From: an uncultured Sphingomonadaceae bacterium
GTDB taxonomy: Bacteria > Pseudomonadota > Alphaproteobacteria > Sphingomonadales > Sphingomonadaceae
Direction of reading: 5' to 3'
DNA length: 64,000 nucleotides
NCBI GenBank assembly: GCA_947501325.1
Contig: CANMVC010000002.1
Span: forward strand, 186,001-250,000
The translations under genes and the position numbers were made by a program. This document shows, piece after piece, positions 9,020 through 18,887 of the stretch (the first letter of the stretch is position 1; the number at the start of each line of letters is the position of its first letter). The notes under the pieces are model-generated. The model saw nothing but the letters and a program-made list of their open reading frames with translations. It was not told where the DNA came from and searched no databases.

Positions 9020-10555
9020 GTGAAGAAAAATGCTTTATCCGTGACCAGAGAGGCTGACTTTTCAGCCTGGTACCAGCAACTTATATCCGAAGCAGACTTG
9101 GCCGAAGAATCCGGTGTTCGCGGCTGCATGGTCATGCGGCCTTGGGGCTATGGTATCTGGGAACGGGTACAGTTTCTGATGGATCAGCGGATCAAGGCGA
9201 CCGGCCATGAAAATTGCTATTTTCCACTCTTCATTCCGCTTAGTTACTTCGCCAAGGAAGCCGAACATGTGGACGGTTTTGCCAAGGAAATGGCAGTCGT
9301 TACCCATCACCGATTGATGAAAGACGACAAGGACGGCCTTGTTGTCGATCCTGAAGCAAAACTCGAGGAGCCCTTGGTCGTTCGGCCGACATCGGAAACC
9401 GTAATCGGCACATCATTTTCCAAATGGGTGCAAAGCTGGCGTGACCTTCCGGTTATGATCAACCAATGGGCCAATGTCGTGCGCTGGGAAATGCGCACGC
9501 GGATGTTCCTGCGCACCAGCGAGTTTCTCTGGCAGGAAGGGCACACCGCCCATGCGACACGTGACGAAGCTATGGAAGAAACGCTCGACATATTGGAAAT
9601 GTACCGCAGCTTTTCGGAAGAAGTTCTGGCCATGCCGGTTGTTGCTGGTGAAAAACCGGAAAATGAACGGTTTCCCGGTGCTGATGCGACCTATTCCATT
9701 GAAGCCATGATGCAGGATGGCAAAGCATTGCAAGCCGGTACGTCCCATTTCTTGGGCCAAACATTCTCCAAGGCGCAGAACATCCGATATCAGGATAAAG
9801 AGGGGCAGTTTCAGTTCGCTTATACGACGAGTTGGGGCACATCCACGCGGCTGATCGGCGGCGTGATCATGACCCACGGCGACGATGACGGCCTGCGCGT
9901 ACCGCCACTGATTGCACCCTATCAGGTCGTGATCATACCCATGCTGCGCGACAAACCGGAAGATGAAGAGGTCTTGAACTTCTGCACTGCGCTAACGAAA
10001 CAAATTGCCGGATTACGGGCCTTTGACGAGAATGTTCGGGTAAAACTGGACAAGAGCGGAGCCAAGGCGTCCAACAAACGTTGGGCGTGGGTCAAGAAGG
10101 GTGCGCCGCTGATACTGGAAATCGGTCCGCGCGATGTCGCGGAAGGCAATGTTTCTGCACTTCGCCGAGATGCGCTTTACAAAGATAATGGCAAACTGGA
10201 TTCCCAAATTCTTGCAAAAGATGCTTTTGCGGATCAGGTTCCTGCCTTGCTGGAAGAAATCCAGTCAAAATTGCATGGTGAAGCCAAGCAGAGACTGGAC
10301 TCCAATATTACGCGCGGTTTGACCGATTTTGCTGAAGTTCAGCAATTTTACAAAGAGAATAGAAAATATCCCGGTTGGCTTGAAGTGCAGTGGTGTAGAG
10401 CCACGGGCGACGAGTTGGACCAGATCGAGGAGCGATTGAAAAAGTTGAAGCTGACCTTCCGCAATGTTCCCCAAGAGGCGGCTGCGGTTGACGGCAATTG
10501 CATATTCACCGGAAAGCCAGCAGTTGAGCGGATTCTCATCGGCAAAGCCTATTAA
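9020..10555 (+). CDS. proS: prolyl-tRNA synthetase, archaeal/eukaryal-like type
   Basis: DFSAWYQQLISEADLAEESGVRGCMVMRPWGYGIWERVQ, ENCYFPLFIPLSYF, HVDGFAKEMAVVTH, RPTSETVIGTSFSKWVQSWRDLPVMINQWANVVRWE, LIGGVIMTHGDDDGLRVPP; GTG start. Confidence 0.95.
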   Translation: MKKNALSVTREADFSAWYQQLISEADLAEESGVRGCMVMRPWGYGIWERVQFLMDQRIKATGHENCYFPLFIPLSYFAKEAEHVDGFAKEMAVVTHHRLMKDDKDGLVVDPEAKLEEPLVVRPTSETVIGTSFSKWVQSWRDLPVMINQWANVVRWEMRTRMFLRTSEFLWQEGHTAHATRDEAMEETLDILEMYRSFSEEVLAMPVVAGEKPENERFPGADATYSIEAMMQDGKALQAGTSHFLGQTFSKAQNIRYQDKEGQFQFAYTTSWGTSTRLIGGVIMTHGDDDGLRVPPLIAPYQVVIIPMLRDKPEDEEVLNFCTALTKQIAGLRAFDENVRVKLDKSGAKASNKRWAWVKKGAPLILEIGPRDVAEGNVSALRRDALYKDNGKLDSQILAKDAFADQVPALLEEIQSKLHGEAKQRLDSNITRGLTDFAEVQQFYKENRKYPGWLEVQWCRATGDELDQIEERLKKLKLTFRNVPQEAAAVDGNCIFTGKPAVERILIGKAY

Positions 10556-12846
10556 TGGCCAAACCGTCCAAATCTCATAAGCCAAGACAGGTTCCTTCGC
10601 GCAAACAGATATTGGAATTTATCGAAAACTCTGATCAACCCGCTGGCAAACGGGAAATCGCCAAAGCCTTTCAATTGCGTGGATCAGATAAAATCACCCT
10701 CAAAGCCCTGTTGAAAGATATGGCCGATGAGGGGTTGATAGACAGCACACCGGGGCGGGCCTTTCACAAAATGGGCGGTATTCCGAAGGTTACCGTGCTC
10801 AAAATTGTCGTAATTGATGGCAATGAAGCCATCGGCATGCCGGAACGCTGGGAAGCCGAAGCCCCAGCGCCGCGTCTGCGGATCAAGGAAAGAGGCCGCC
10901 GCGCAGCACTGGCTGTCGGCGACCGCATATTGGCCCGGACCGAAGAGCGCGGGCAGGGGCATATCGCCTTCATGATGAAAAAAATCGCCCAAAGCAGTGA
11001 TATGCTGTTGGGTGTCGTCGAGAAGGATGAGCGCGACCGGTTCTGGTTGAAACCTGTCGATCGGAAAATCAGGCGCAGCACAGCCATTTCTGATCTGGGT
11101 GAAGCGGAAGTCGGCAATTTGGTTCTCGCAGAGCCAGTCGGTCGCGGAACGCAAATCAAGGCGCAGGTGAAAGAGGTGCTGGGCGATCCCTTTGCACCGA
11201 AATCTTTCAGTCTGATTGCGATCCACAAATATGAAATTCCGCAGGTTTTCCCCTCTGATGTTCTGGACGAAGCGGAACAAGCGACCCAATTGGAGCTCAG
11301 CAAACAACACCGCGAAGACCTGACTCATCTGCCCATCGTAGCAATCGACCCGGCTGATGCGCGGGATCATGATGATGCCATCTGGGCAGCGCCCGATAAT
11401 GACGAGAATAACGCTGGCGGGTTCAAAGCCATAGTCGCGATTGCCGACGTGTCCTTCTATGTCCGCAGCGGCAGCAAACTCGACCGCGAAGCCTATAAGC
11501 GCGGCAATAGTGTTTATTTTCCGGATCGCGTGGTTCCCATGCTTCCCGAAGCGCTGTCGACCGATGTTTGTTCGCTCAAACAGGATGTCGACCGGGCCGC
11601 ATTGGCTTGTCATCTCAAGATAGACGCCAAGGGCAAGGTGGTCTCGTCCCGTTTCACGCGGGCGATCGTTCGTTTGACCAGCAACATCGCTTATGAAGAT
11701 GCACAGGCTGCGATGGACGGAAAATTAGAACATCCGATGAAAGCCGCAGCTCTTGACCCGCTTTGGACCTGCTGGAAACTGCTCGCAAAGGCCCGCGATG
11801 GCCGTGAGCCGCTAAACCTCGATCTGCCGGAAAAGCGCGTTGTTCTGGATGATCAGGGGCGGATTGCTGAAATTGCCGTTCGTGAGCGTCTCGATGCGCA
11901 TCGTCTGGTTGAGGATTACATGATCGCGGCCAATGTCGCTGCGGCGAAGATGCTTGAATCCAAGAAGTCGCCTTTGATTTACCGCGTCCATGAAACACCG
12001 TCACGCGAAAAACTGATCGCGCTCAAAGACTATCTCAAGAGCTTCGACGTTAGCTTTGCTATGGGGCAGGTGATTAAGCCCGCCGTGTTCAACCGTCTGA
12101 TTTCACAAGTTGGCGAGGCGGAGATTTTGCCGTTGGTTATGGAACAGATATTGCGCAGTCAGACACAGGCCTATTACGGTGCCACAAATATGGGCCATTT
12201 CGGCCTGTCTCTTGGCAGCTATGCGCATTTCACCAGCCCCATTCGCCGCTATGCAGACCTGATAGTCCATCGCGCTCTGGTCAGTGGCTGCAAATTGGAG
12301 CAACCTGAGCCTGACAATGAGAACATTCCCGCGCAAAGCGGACTATCGAAAGATATGGCGGGCAAGCTCGACATGATTTCCGAGAAGATCAGCCAACTCG
12401 AACGCCGCGCCATGAAGGCCGAGCGGGAAACGGTTGATCGCTATATCTCGGCGCATTTGTCCGATCATGTCGGTCAAGTGCTCAAATGCCGGATTACCGG
12501 CGTCCAGAATTTCGGGTTTTTCGCAACGGTTGAAGAATTGGGCGGAGACGGGCTTGTTCCTGTCCGGACATTGGGTGTCGAACGGTTTGACTATGACGAA
12601 CAAAAGCAACAGCTTGAAGGCATGGATACCGGCATCACCTATAATATCGGGCAAAAGCTGGACTTGCGGTTGGTCGAAGCCAATGCCGCAACCGGTAGCC
12701 TGCTATTTGAATTGGCCGAAGGCGCTAACCATATGACGGGCCGCCATGAACCAAGACGCGGCGGGAAAGGCCCCGGCGGCAAATCAAAGCCGCATCGCAA
12801 AGGTAAACGGGGTCGTCCCGCCAATATCAAACATCGCGGTCGGTAA
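10555..12846 (+). CDS. rnr: ribonuclease R
   Basis: IDPADARDHDDAIWA RNB active site, DRVVPMLPEALSTDVCSLKQDVDRAALACHL, S1 domain, basic C-terminus; start overlaps the proS stop (TAATG). Confidence 0.95.
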   Translation: MAKPSKSHKPRQVPSRKQILEFIENSDQPAGKREIAKAFQLRGSDKITLKALLKDMADEGLIDSTPGRAFHKMGGIPKVTVLKIVVIDGNEAIGMPERWEAEAPAPRLRIKERGRRAALAVGDRILARTEERGQGHIAFMMKKIAQSSDMLLGVVEKDERDRFWLKPVDRKIRRSTAISDLGEAEVGNLVLAEPVGRGTQIKAQVKEVLGDPFAPKSFSLIAIHKYEIPQVFPSDVLDEAEQATQLELSKQHREDLTHLPIVAIDPADARDHDDAIWAAPDNDENNAGGFKAIVAIADVSFYVRSGSKLDREAYKRGNSVYFPDRVVPMLPEALSTDVCSLKQDVDRAALACHLKIDAKGKVVSSRFTRAIVRLTSNIAYEDAQAAMDGKLEHPMKAAALDPLWTCWKLLAKARDGREPLNLDLPEKRVVLDDQGRIAEIAVRERLDAHRLVEDYMIAANVAAAKMLESKKSPLIYRVHETPSREKLIALKDYLKSFDVSFAMGQVIKPAVFNRLISQVGEAEILPLVMEQILRSQTQAYYGATNMGHFGLSLGSYAHFTSPIRRYADLIVHRALVSGCKLEQPEPDNENIPAQSGLSKDMAGKLDMISEKISQLERRAMKAERETVDRYISAHLSDHVGQVLKCRITGVQNFGFFATVEELGGDGLVPVRTLGVERFDYDEQKQQLEGMDTGITYNIGQKLDLRLVEANAATGSLLFELAEGANHMTGRHEPRRGGKGPGGKSKPHRKGKRGRPANIKHRGR

Positions 12847-12906
12847 TGTAACCGGACGGCTTTTGGTGCCGAATAGAGCGGGTCAATCAAATAAAGGATA
12901 TTCCCC

Positions 12907-13428
12907 ATGCCGACCCTCGTTCCGAACCAATCCGTACCTGACTTTACCGTAGCCATGACTAATGGCGGCAAGTTTCAATTGAGCCAACGCGCTGGCGACA
13001 ATTTTACTTTGCTCCTCTTCTATCGCGGACTGCATTGCCCGATCTGCAAGGGGCAGTTGCGCGACCTGCAGCGCAAATTGGGTGATTTTGCAGAACGCGG
13101 CGTGACGGCTGTAGCGATCAGCATGGATGATCAAGACCGCGCTCAAAAATCAGCCGAGGATTGGGGTATTGATGAATTGATGCTCGGCTATGGCCTCGGC
13201 GAAGATACAGCCCGGCAGCTAGGTCTCTATATGTCCGCTGGCCGTCCCGACAGTCCGGAACCGGCGCTGTTTTCTGAACCGGCGCTGTTTCTGGTTCGCC
13301 CTGATCAGACGCTCTATTTTGCCAGCGTCCAAAGCATGCCGTTCACGCGGCCGCCGCTGGATCAATTGTTGCAAGGTATCGACTATGCCCTGGCCAATGA
13401 TTACCCGGCGCGCGGCGAACTGGGCTAG
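12907..13428 (+). CDS. peroxiredoxin-like (AhpC/TSA) family protein
   Basis: VPDFTVAMTNGGKFQLSQ, LLLFYRGLHCPICKGQLRDLQ. Confidence 0.88.
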   Translation: MPTLVPNQSVPDFTVAMTNGGKFQLSQRAGDNFTLLLFYRGLHCPICKGQLRDLQRKLGDFAERGVTAVAISMDDQDRAQKSAEDWGIDELMLGYGLGEDTARQLGLYMSAGRPDSPEPALFSEPALFLVRPDQTLYFASVQSMPFTRPPLDQLLQGIDYALANDYPARGELG

Positions 13429-13432
13429 GGCG

Positions 13433-13888
13433 CTAGCTTAACCGGTCAATCTCTTCCTTGCTCAGCGATCCGGGCACAACCATCACCGGGCAGGGAAGGT
13501 TGCCGACCTCTGTTGCGGCAAAATGCGTTACCAAAGGCCCGGGCACGCCATTGCCGGCAGCACCGAGAACGAGGGCCGCCAAGCCGTCAATCTCGTCCAT
13601 GAGTTTCCGAACATCTTTCGCGCCCTTGCCCTCTCTGACGGTGATTGAGGGGCGGATCCCGGTTTCTTCAAATAAAGTACCAGCGGCGCTCGATACCAGC
13701 GCTTCGGCGCGGTTCTTTGCTTCTTCCTCAAGCGTGGCCTGAACCCCGCCCCAGGCAACAAAGCCTTCGCTGGCCACCAAGGCCAGAATATGCAGCGCGC
13801 CATTTGTCTTCATTGCGCGCCGAGAAGCAAAGCGCAGAGCGATGCTCGCTTCCTCCGTTTCGTCGATAACCACTAGGTAAGTACGCAT
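13433..13888 (-). CDS. universal stress protein family
   Basis: MRTYLVVIDETEEASIALRFASRRA, ALVLGAAGNG, CPVMVVPGS; internal ATG at 13888 fits UspA N-termini. Confidence 0.85.
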   Translation of the reverse strand: MRTYLVVIDETEEASIALRFASRRAMKTNGALHILALVASEGFVAWGGVQATLEEEAKNRAEALVSSAAGTLFEETGIRPSITVREGKGAKDVRKLMDEIDGLAALVLGAAGNGVPGPLVTHFAATEVGNLPCPVMVVPGSLSKEEIDRLS

Positions 13889-14036
13889 CAATAATCCCCA
13901 ACCGCCTGCGCAAATTTCACTAATAAAACCGAGCTTGCGATAAAAGCCTGTGATATGCAAGATTTACACAGCTTGCGCTTTGCTGTCTTTTGCGCATAAA
14001 CGCTTTAACGATTATAGACACAAGGGTTTTCTCTCC

Positions 14037-15359
14037 ATGCCGATCAACCTTCAAATGCCCGCCCTATCGCCGACGATGGAAGAAGGGACACTGGCCAAAT
14101 GGCTTGTGAAAGAGGGGGATGAGGTGGCTTCCGGCGATTTGCTGGCTGAGATCGAAACCGACAAGGCGACGATGGAATTTGAAGCGGTGGACGAAGGTAC
14201 CATTGCGAAAATTGTGGTGGCCGAAGGGACCGATAATGTCAAAGTCGGGGAGGTGATTGCGATCATTGCCGAAGAGGGTGAAGACGTTGTCGTGGCATCG
14301 GAAGGCGGTGCCAGTGAACCGAAAAAGGCAAAGTCCGAACCTGCACCTGAGAAAGCAGAAGAAAAAGCTGCGCCTGCACCCAAGAAGGCTGCTGAACCCG
14401 AGCCGGAAGAAAAGCCCAAGGCCTCTGCTCCCGCTGATGGCGATGGCGATGGTGATCGCATCAAGGCCAGCCCACTGGCCCGGCGTCTGGCCGAGCAAAA
14501 GGGCGTTGATCTCGCCGCGTTAACCGGTTCCGGCCCCGGCGGCCGGATCATCAAGGCTGATATTGATACAGCTGAAGGCGGCACCGCGCCGGTTAAAAGC
14601 GAAACTGCGGCGCCCGCGCCAACCCCTGCCGCGACCCCGGCACCGGCACCAGCAGCCAATGATTTCGATATCCCGCACACGTCGGAAAAACTGTCCGGCA
14701 TGCGCAAAACTATTGCCCGCCGCCTGACCGAGGCGAAGCAGACCATACCGCATATCTATCTCACCGTGGATATCCAGCTCGACAAGCTGCTCAAACTGCG
14801 CAGCGAGTTAAACACGACGCTGGAACCGCGCGGCGTGAAACTGTCGGTCAATGATCTGCTGATCAAGGCGCTGGCCGTATCCCTGATGCAAGTGCCGAAA
14901 TGCAACGTCTCGATTGACGGGGACCAGCTCAAGACCTTTGAACGCGCCGATATCTCGGTCGCGGTCAGCATTCCCGGCGGCCTGATCACGCCGATTATCA
15001 CCAGCGCCGACACCAAGTCGCTCAGCGCCATCTCCACCGAGATGAAAGATCTCGCTGGCCGCGCCAAGGACGGCAAGCTCAAGATGCACGAATATCAGGG
15101 CGGCACTGCCAGCATTTCCAATATGGGCATGTTCGGTATCAAGAATTTCGACGCGGTCATCAACCCGCCCCAAGCGATGATCATGGCCATAGGGGCAGGG
15201 CAGAAGCGCCCCCATGTCATTGACGACAGCCTGCAAATCGCAACGATCATGAGCGCCACTGGCAGCTTTGATCACCGAGCTATTGACGGCGCAGATGGCG
15301 CACAGTTGATGCAGGTGTTTAAAGAGCTGGTGGAGAACCCGTTGGGGATGTTGGCTTGA
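14037..15359 (+). CDS. pyruvate dehydrogenase complex dihydrolipoamide acetyltransferase (E2)
   Basis: [29 protein letters not shown], lipoyl [12 protein letters not shown], peripheral-subunit-binding [27 protein letters not shown], catalytic [11 protein letters not shown]. Confidence 0.96.
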   Translation: MPINLQMPALSPTMEEGTLAKWLVKEGDEVASGDLLAEIETDKATMEFEAVDEGTIAKIVVAEGTDNVKVGEVIAIIAEEGEDVVVASEGGASEPKKAKSEPAPEKAEEKAAPAPKKAAEPEPEEKPKASAPADGDGDGDRIKASPLARRLAEQKGVDLAALTGSGPGGRIIKADIDTAEGGTAPVKSETAAPAPTPAATPAPAPAANDFDIPHTSEKLSGMRKTIARRLTEAKQTIPHIYLTVDIQLDKLLKLRSELNTTLEPRGVKLSVNDLLIKALAVSLMQVPKCNVSIDGDQLKTFERADISVAVSIPGGLITPIITSADTKSLSAISTEMKDLAGRAKDGKLKMHEYQGGTASISNMGMFGIKNFDAVINPPQAMIMAIGAGQKRPHVIDDSLQIATIMSATGSFDHRAIDGADGAQLMQVFKELVENPLGMLA

Positions 15360-15889
15360 GCTTTCAACACAGGACTACGCAAATGGAACGTAGCCTCTCT
15401 CCCCTCGCGGGAGAGAGGTTGGAGAGAGGGGTGGACGGCGTCTGCCGTCCCAAAGAAATGGAAGCCCCCGAAGCAATCATACGCCGCCGGGCTAAGTTTA
15501 TGCGCTCCGAACCCACTGAAGCCGAAACCAAACTATGGGCCATCCTTCGTGCCAAACGCTTGGGTGGCTATAAGTTCCGACAGCAGGTTCCGATCGACCA
15601 CTATATTGCAGATTTTGTTTGTTTTGCGCGAAAATTGATAGTGGAAGCAGATGGCTCTCAACATGCAGAGAATAGTTATGATGAGAAACGTGATAGCTAT
15701 CTAAAGGCAGAAGGTTTTCAGATCCTGCGTTTCTGGAATAATGATATCCTGAACAATCCCGATGGGGTAGCGGAGGCGATTCTCGCGGCGCTGAAAACCC
15801 CCTCTCCAACGTCGCCTAAGCAACAAGTTGCCAAGGCTTTGGTTTCCTCTCCCGCAGGGGGAGAGGATGAAAAGGTGCAATATGACTAA
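15356..15889 (+). CDS. DUF559 / Vsr-like endonuclease-domain protein; start uncertain (ATGs at 15383 and 15458 possible)
   Basis: [87 protein letters not shown] is characteristic of DUF559. Confidence 0.9.
   Translation: MSFQHRTTQMERSLSPLAGERLERGVDGVCRPKEMEAPEAIIRRRAKFMRSEPTEAETKLWAILRAKRLGGYKFRQQVPIDHYIADFVCFARKLIVEADGSQHAENSYDEKRDSYLKAEGFQILRFWNNDILNNPDGVAEAILAALKTPSPTSPKQQVAKALVSSPAGGEDEKVQYD
15395..15450 (+). repeat. palindromic repeat flanking the DUF559 gene (left)
   Basis: ctctctcccctcgcgggagagaggttggagagaggggtggacggcgtctgccgtcc; hairpin ctctcccctcgcgggagag plus a ggacggcg..tctgccgtcc stem. Confidence 0.8.
15798..15866 (-). repeat. palindromic repeat flanking the DUF559 gene (right), opposite orientation
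   Basis: Reverse complement reads cctctccccctgcgggagagg...cgttggagaggggg, matching the left copy's ctctcccctcgcgggagag...gttggagagagggg. Confidence 0.75.
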
Positions 15890-17279
15890 ATCTTACGACC
15901 TCATCATCCTCGGCTCCGGCCCCGGCGGCTATGTCGCGGCCATCCGCGCATCCCAACTCGGCCTGAAAACCGCCATTGTCGAGCGCGAAAATCTCGGCGG
16001 CATCTGCCTCAACTGGGGTTGCATACCGACCAAAGCGCTACTGCGTTCCGCCGAAATCTTTCACAATATGAAACATGCCGCGGATTATGGTCTGGCGGCG
16101 GAGAAGATCAGCGCGGATCTCGATGCGGTGGTCAAACGCTCCCGCGGGGTGGCGAGCCAGCTGAACAAAGGCGTCACCGGCCTGATGAAGAAGAACAAGA
16201 TTGATGTCGTGATGGGCGATGGCAAGATTGTCGAGAAAGGCAAAGTCGCCGTCAAGACAGAGAAGGGCGACGAAGAACTAACCGCGCCGAATATCATCAT
16301 CGCCACCGGTGCCCGCGCCCGCGATCTGCCTTTTGCCAAGGCCGATGGCAAACGCATCTGGACCTATCGCCACGCCATGACGCCGCCGGAAATGCCCAAG
16401 AAACTGCTGGTTATCGGCTCGGGTGCGATCGGAATCGAATTTGCGAGCTTCTATAATGACATGGGCGCGGACGTGACCGTGGTCGAGATGATGGACCGCA
16501 TTGTCCCGGTAGAAGACGAGGAAATCTCGAAATTCCTTGAAAAATCGCTGAAGAAGCAGGGCATGACCATCATGACCGGCGCTGGCGTCAAGAGCATCGA
16601 GACGTCGGCCAAGGGCGTCAAGGCGGAGATTGAAGACAGCAAAGGCAAAAAGGCCAGCCATGACTTCAGCCACGTCATCGTCGCCGTGGGCATCCAGCCC
16701 AATGTCGAAACGGTCGGTCTGGACGAGCTGGGCATCGAACCGGACGAGCGCTTCCATATCAAGACCGACTCCATGTGTCGGACCAATGTCGAGGGCATTT
16801 ACGCCATTGGTGACGTCACCGGCGGACCATGGCTGGCGCACAAGGCCAGTCATGAAGGCGTTATCGCGGCAGAAGCCATTGCTGGCGGCCATCCGCATGC
16901 GATGGATGTCAACAATATCCCAGGCTGCACCTATTGCCACCCCCAGATTGCCAGCGTCGGCCTGACCGAGGCGAAGGCCAAGGAAGCGGGCCATGACGTC
17001 AAAGTCGGGAATTTCCCGTTTATCGGTAATGGTAAGGCCATTGCGCTCGGAGAGACCGAAGGTTTCATCAAAACAGTGTTCGATGCGAAAACCGGCGAAT
17101 TACTGGGTGCGCATATGATTGGTGCAGAAGTTACCGAGCTGATCCAGGGCTATACCGTTGGCAAGACGCTGGAAACGACCGAAGCGGAATTGATGAGCAC
17201 CGTCTTCCCGCATCCGACGCTCAGCGAAATGATGCATGAAAGCGTGCTCGACGCCTATGAGCGGGTTTTGCATATGTGA
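15882..17279 (+). CDS. lpdA: dihydrolipoyl dehydrogenase
   Basis: YDLIILGSGPGGYVAAIRASQLG, GGICLNWGCIPTKALLRSAE, AIGDVTGGPWLAHKASHEG, HPHPTLSE-type C-terminus (PHPTLSEMMHE). Confidence 0.97.
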   Translation: MTKSYDLIILGSGPGGYVAAIRASQLGLKTAIVERENLGGICLNWGCIPTKALLRSAEIFHNMKHAADYGLAAEKISADLDAVVKRSRGVASQLNKGVTGLMKKNKIDVVMGDGKIVEKGKVAVKTEKGDEELTAPNIIIATGARARDLPFAKADGKRIWTYRHAMTPPEMPKKLLVIGSGAIGIEFASFYNDMGADVTVVEMMDRIVPVEDEEISKFLEKSLKKQGMTIMTGAGVKSIETSAKGVKAEIEDSKGKKASHDFSHVIVAVGIQPNVETVGLDELGIEPDERFHIKTDSMCRTNVEGIYAIGDVTGGPWLAHKASHEGVIAAEAIAGGHPHAMDVNNIPGCTYCHPQIASVGLTEAKAKEAGHDVKVGNFPFIGNGKAIALGETEGFIKTVFDAKTGELLGAHMIGAEVTELIQGYTVGKTLETTEAELMSTVFPHPTLSEMMHESVLDAYERVLHM

Positions 17280-17298
17280 ATATGGTTCCTGGCGGTGC

Positions 17299-17378
17299 CC
17301 CTGCGCAGGCAGGGGCCCATCTCCGAACGGTTGTGTTCAGATTAGATGGCGGGAGATGGACTCCTGCCTGCGCAGGAG
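17299..17378. repeat. second copy of the bioB-type palindromic repeat
   Basis: cctgcgcaggcaggggcccatctcc (17299-17323) ... ggagatggactcctgcctgcgcaggag (17352-17378); same architecture and 28-nt spacer as 2201-2276. Confidence 0.88.
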
Positions 17379-17404
17379 TACAAAAAGAATGAGGGGAACA
17401 ATCG

Positions 17405-18676
17405 ATGAATCCGATCAAAGGCTTACTGGCACTATCTCTTACCGTCTCTGCGACCGCCAATGCGGAAACTATTGTCTACACGGCCGACCGGATGCTGGAT
17501 GTCGACAGTGGCCGGATGATCGAGAACCCCGCCATTATCGTCACTGATGGTAAAATCGCCCGGGTCACGGACCAGAATGACCCGGTCGAGCCAGCAGATG
17601 CCAAAACGGTTGCGCTGGGAGATGTCACAATTCTCCCCGGTCTGATCGACATGCACGTCCATCTTGATGCCAATCCGATTTATGGCGGCTATAGCGGCCT
17701 GCAATTCACGGATCAGTTTTTTACGGTGCAGGGTGTCGCCAATGCACGCGCTATGCTGGAAGCAGGGTTTACCAGCGTGCGGAATATCGGTTCCGACAAT
17801 TACTCGGACATCGCATACAAGCAGGCGATTGATGAAGGATTGATCGCCGGACCGCGCATTACACCTGCGGGCTATTCGCTAGGCGCAACCGGAGGCCATT
17901 GCGACCAGACCTTCCTGCCGCCTTCGTTCCAGGCCAAATCGCCTGCCGTCGGCGATGGCCCTGCGGAATTGCGCAAAAAGGTGCGGGAACAGCGCAAATA
18001 TGGCGCCGAGGTCATCAAGGTATGTGCCACGGGCGGAGTGTTTTCCCGCAATACGGAGCCGGGACAGCAGCAATTGTCGCTGGAAGAGCTCAGCGCGATT
18101 GTCGATGAGGCGAAGCTGTGGGGTCTGAAAACAGCGGCCCATGCCCATGGCGCTGCCGGAATCAAGACAGCGATCCGTGCCGGTTTTACCACCATTGAGC
18201 ATGCCAGCCTGGTCGACAAAGAGGGCATTGATCTAGCGCGCAAAAACGGCACCTATTTCGGAATGGATATTTTCAACACCGAATATACCCAGTCAGAAGG
18301 CAAGAAAAACGGGGTGTTGGAGGAAAATCTTCTCAAAGACCGGCAAATTGCCCAGCTGCAACGCGACAATTTCCGCGCCGCGTATCAGGCGGGCGTGAAG
18401 ATGGTGTTCAGTTCCGATGCCGGCGTCATGCCGCACGGTATTGCTGGCGGTCAGTTGAAGATCATGGTTGACTACGGCATGACGCCGCTGGAAGCCATAA
18501 GAGCCGCCACGATTAATGCTGCCGATGCGCTTGGCAAAGCCGATCAGGTTGGGCGGATAAAGGCCGGATATCATGCGGATTTTATCGCTGTTGACGGTGA
18601 TCCGCTTACCAATGTGCAAGAATTGGAAGATGTCGATGTCGTGGTAAAGGGCGGAACCATCGTCAAAGGCCCATAA
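17405..18676 (+). CDS. secreted amidohydrolase-family protein
   Basis: N-terminal signal-like MNPIKGLLALSLTVSATANA, LPGLIDMHVHLD metal-binding, KTAAHAHGAAGIKTAIRAGFTTIEHAS, MVFSSDAG. Confidence 0.9.
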   Translation: MNPIKGLLALSLTVSATANAETIVYTADRMLDVDSGRMIENPAIIVTDGKIARVTDQNDPVEPADAKTVALGDVTILPGLIDMHVHLDANPIYGGYSGLQFTDQFFTVQGVANARAMLEAGFTSVRNIGSDNYSDIAYKQAIDEGLIAGPRITPAGYSLGATGGHCDQTFLPPSFQAKSPAVGDGPAELRKKVREQRKYGAEVIKVCATGGVFSRNTEPGQQQLSLEELSAIVDEAKLWGLKTAAHAHGAAGIKTAIRAGFTTIEHASLVDKEGIDLARKNGTYFGMDIFNTEYTQSEGKKNGVLEENLLKDRQIAQLQRDNFRAAYQAGVKMVFSSDAGVMPHGIAGGQLKIMVDYGMTPLEAIRAATINAADALGKADQVGRIKAGYHADFIAVDGDPLTNVQELEDVDVVVKGGTIVKGP

Positions 18677-18887
18677 CCGACCACAACATAGGCTTAAAAA
18701 TCGCTTTCCTACATACCGACAAACATCTAAAAATCGCCCTTATGAACCACGACCGCACGGAAATAATCAATCAGAATATTCATATTAAATCGATATAACC
18801 TGAATAGAATACTTTATTTTAAGCCGATTCAGTGTCGATACTGTAGAAACTGGTGGAAATTAGACAACGGGGGATAACGACTCACAT

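Noticed and set aside
10684-11613. 309-aa antisense ORF within rnr
   Set aside because: Shadow ORF opposite a clear RNase R; no domain motif, no plausible RBS context.
14051-14746. 231-aa Ala/Ser/Pro-rich antisense ORF within the E2 gene
   Set aside because: Composition reflects the complement of the Ala/Pro/Glu-rich E2 linker.
16278-16994. 238-aa antisense ORF within lpdA
   Set aside because: Shadow ORF of a well-supported gene.
17221-17460. Short - strand ORF encoding [30 protein letters not shown]
   Set aside because: It is just the translation of the palindromic repeat; a common artefact of these elements rather than a gene.
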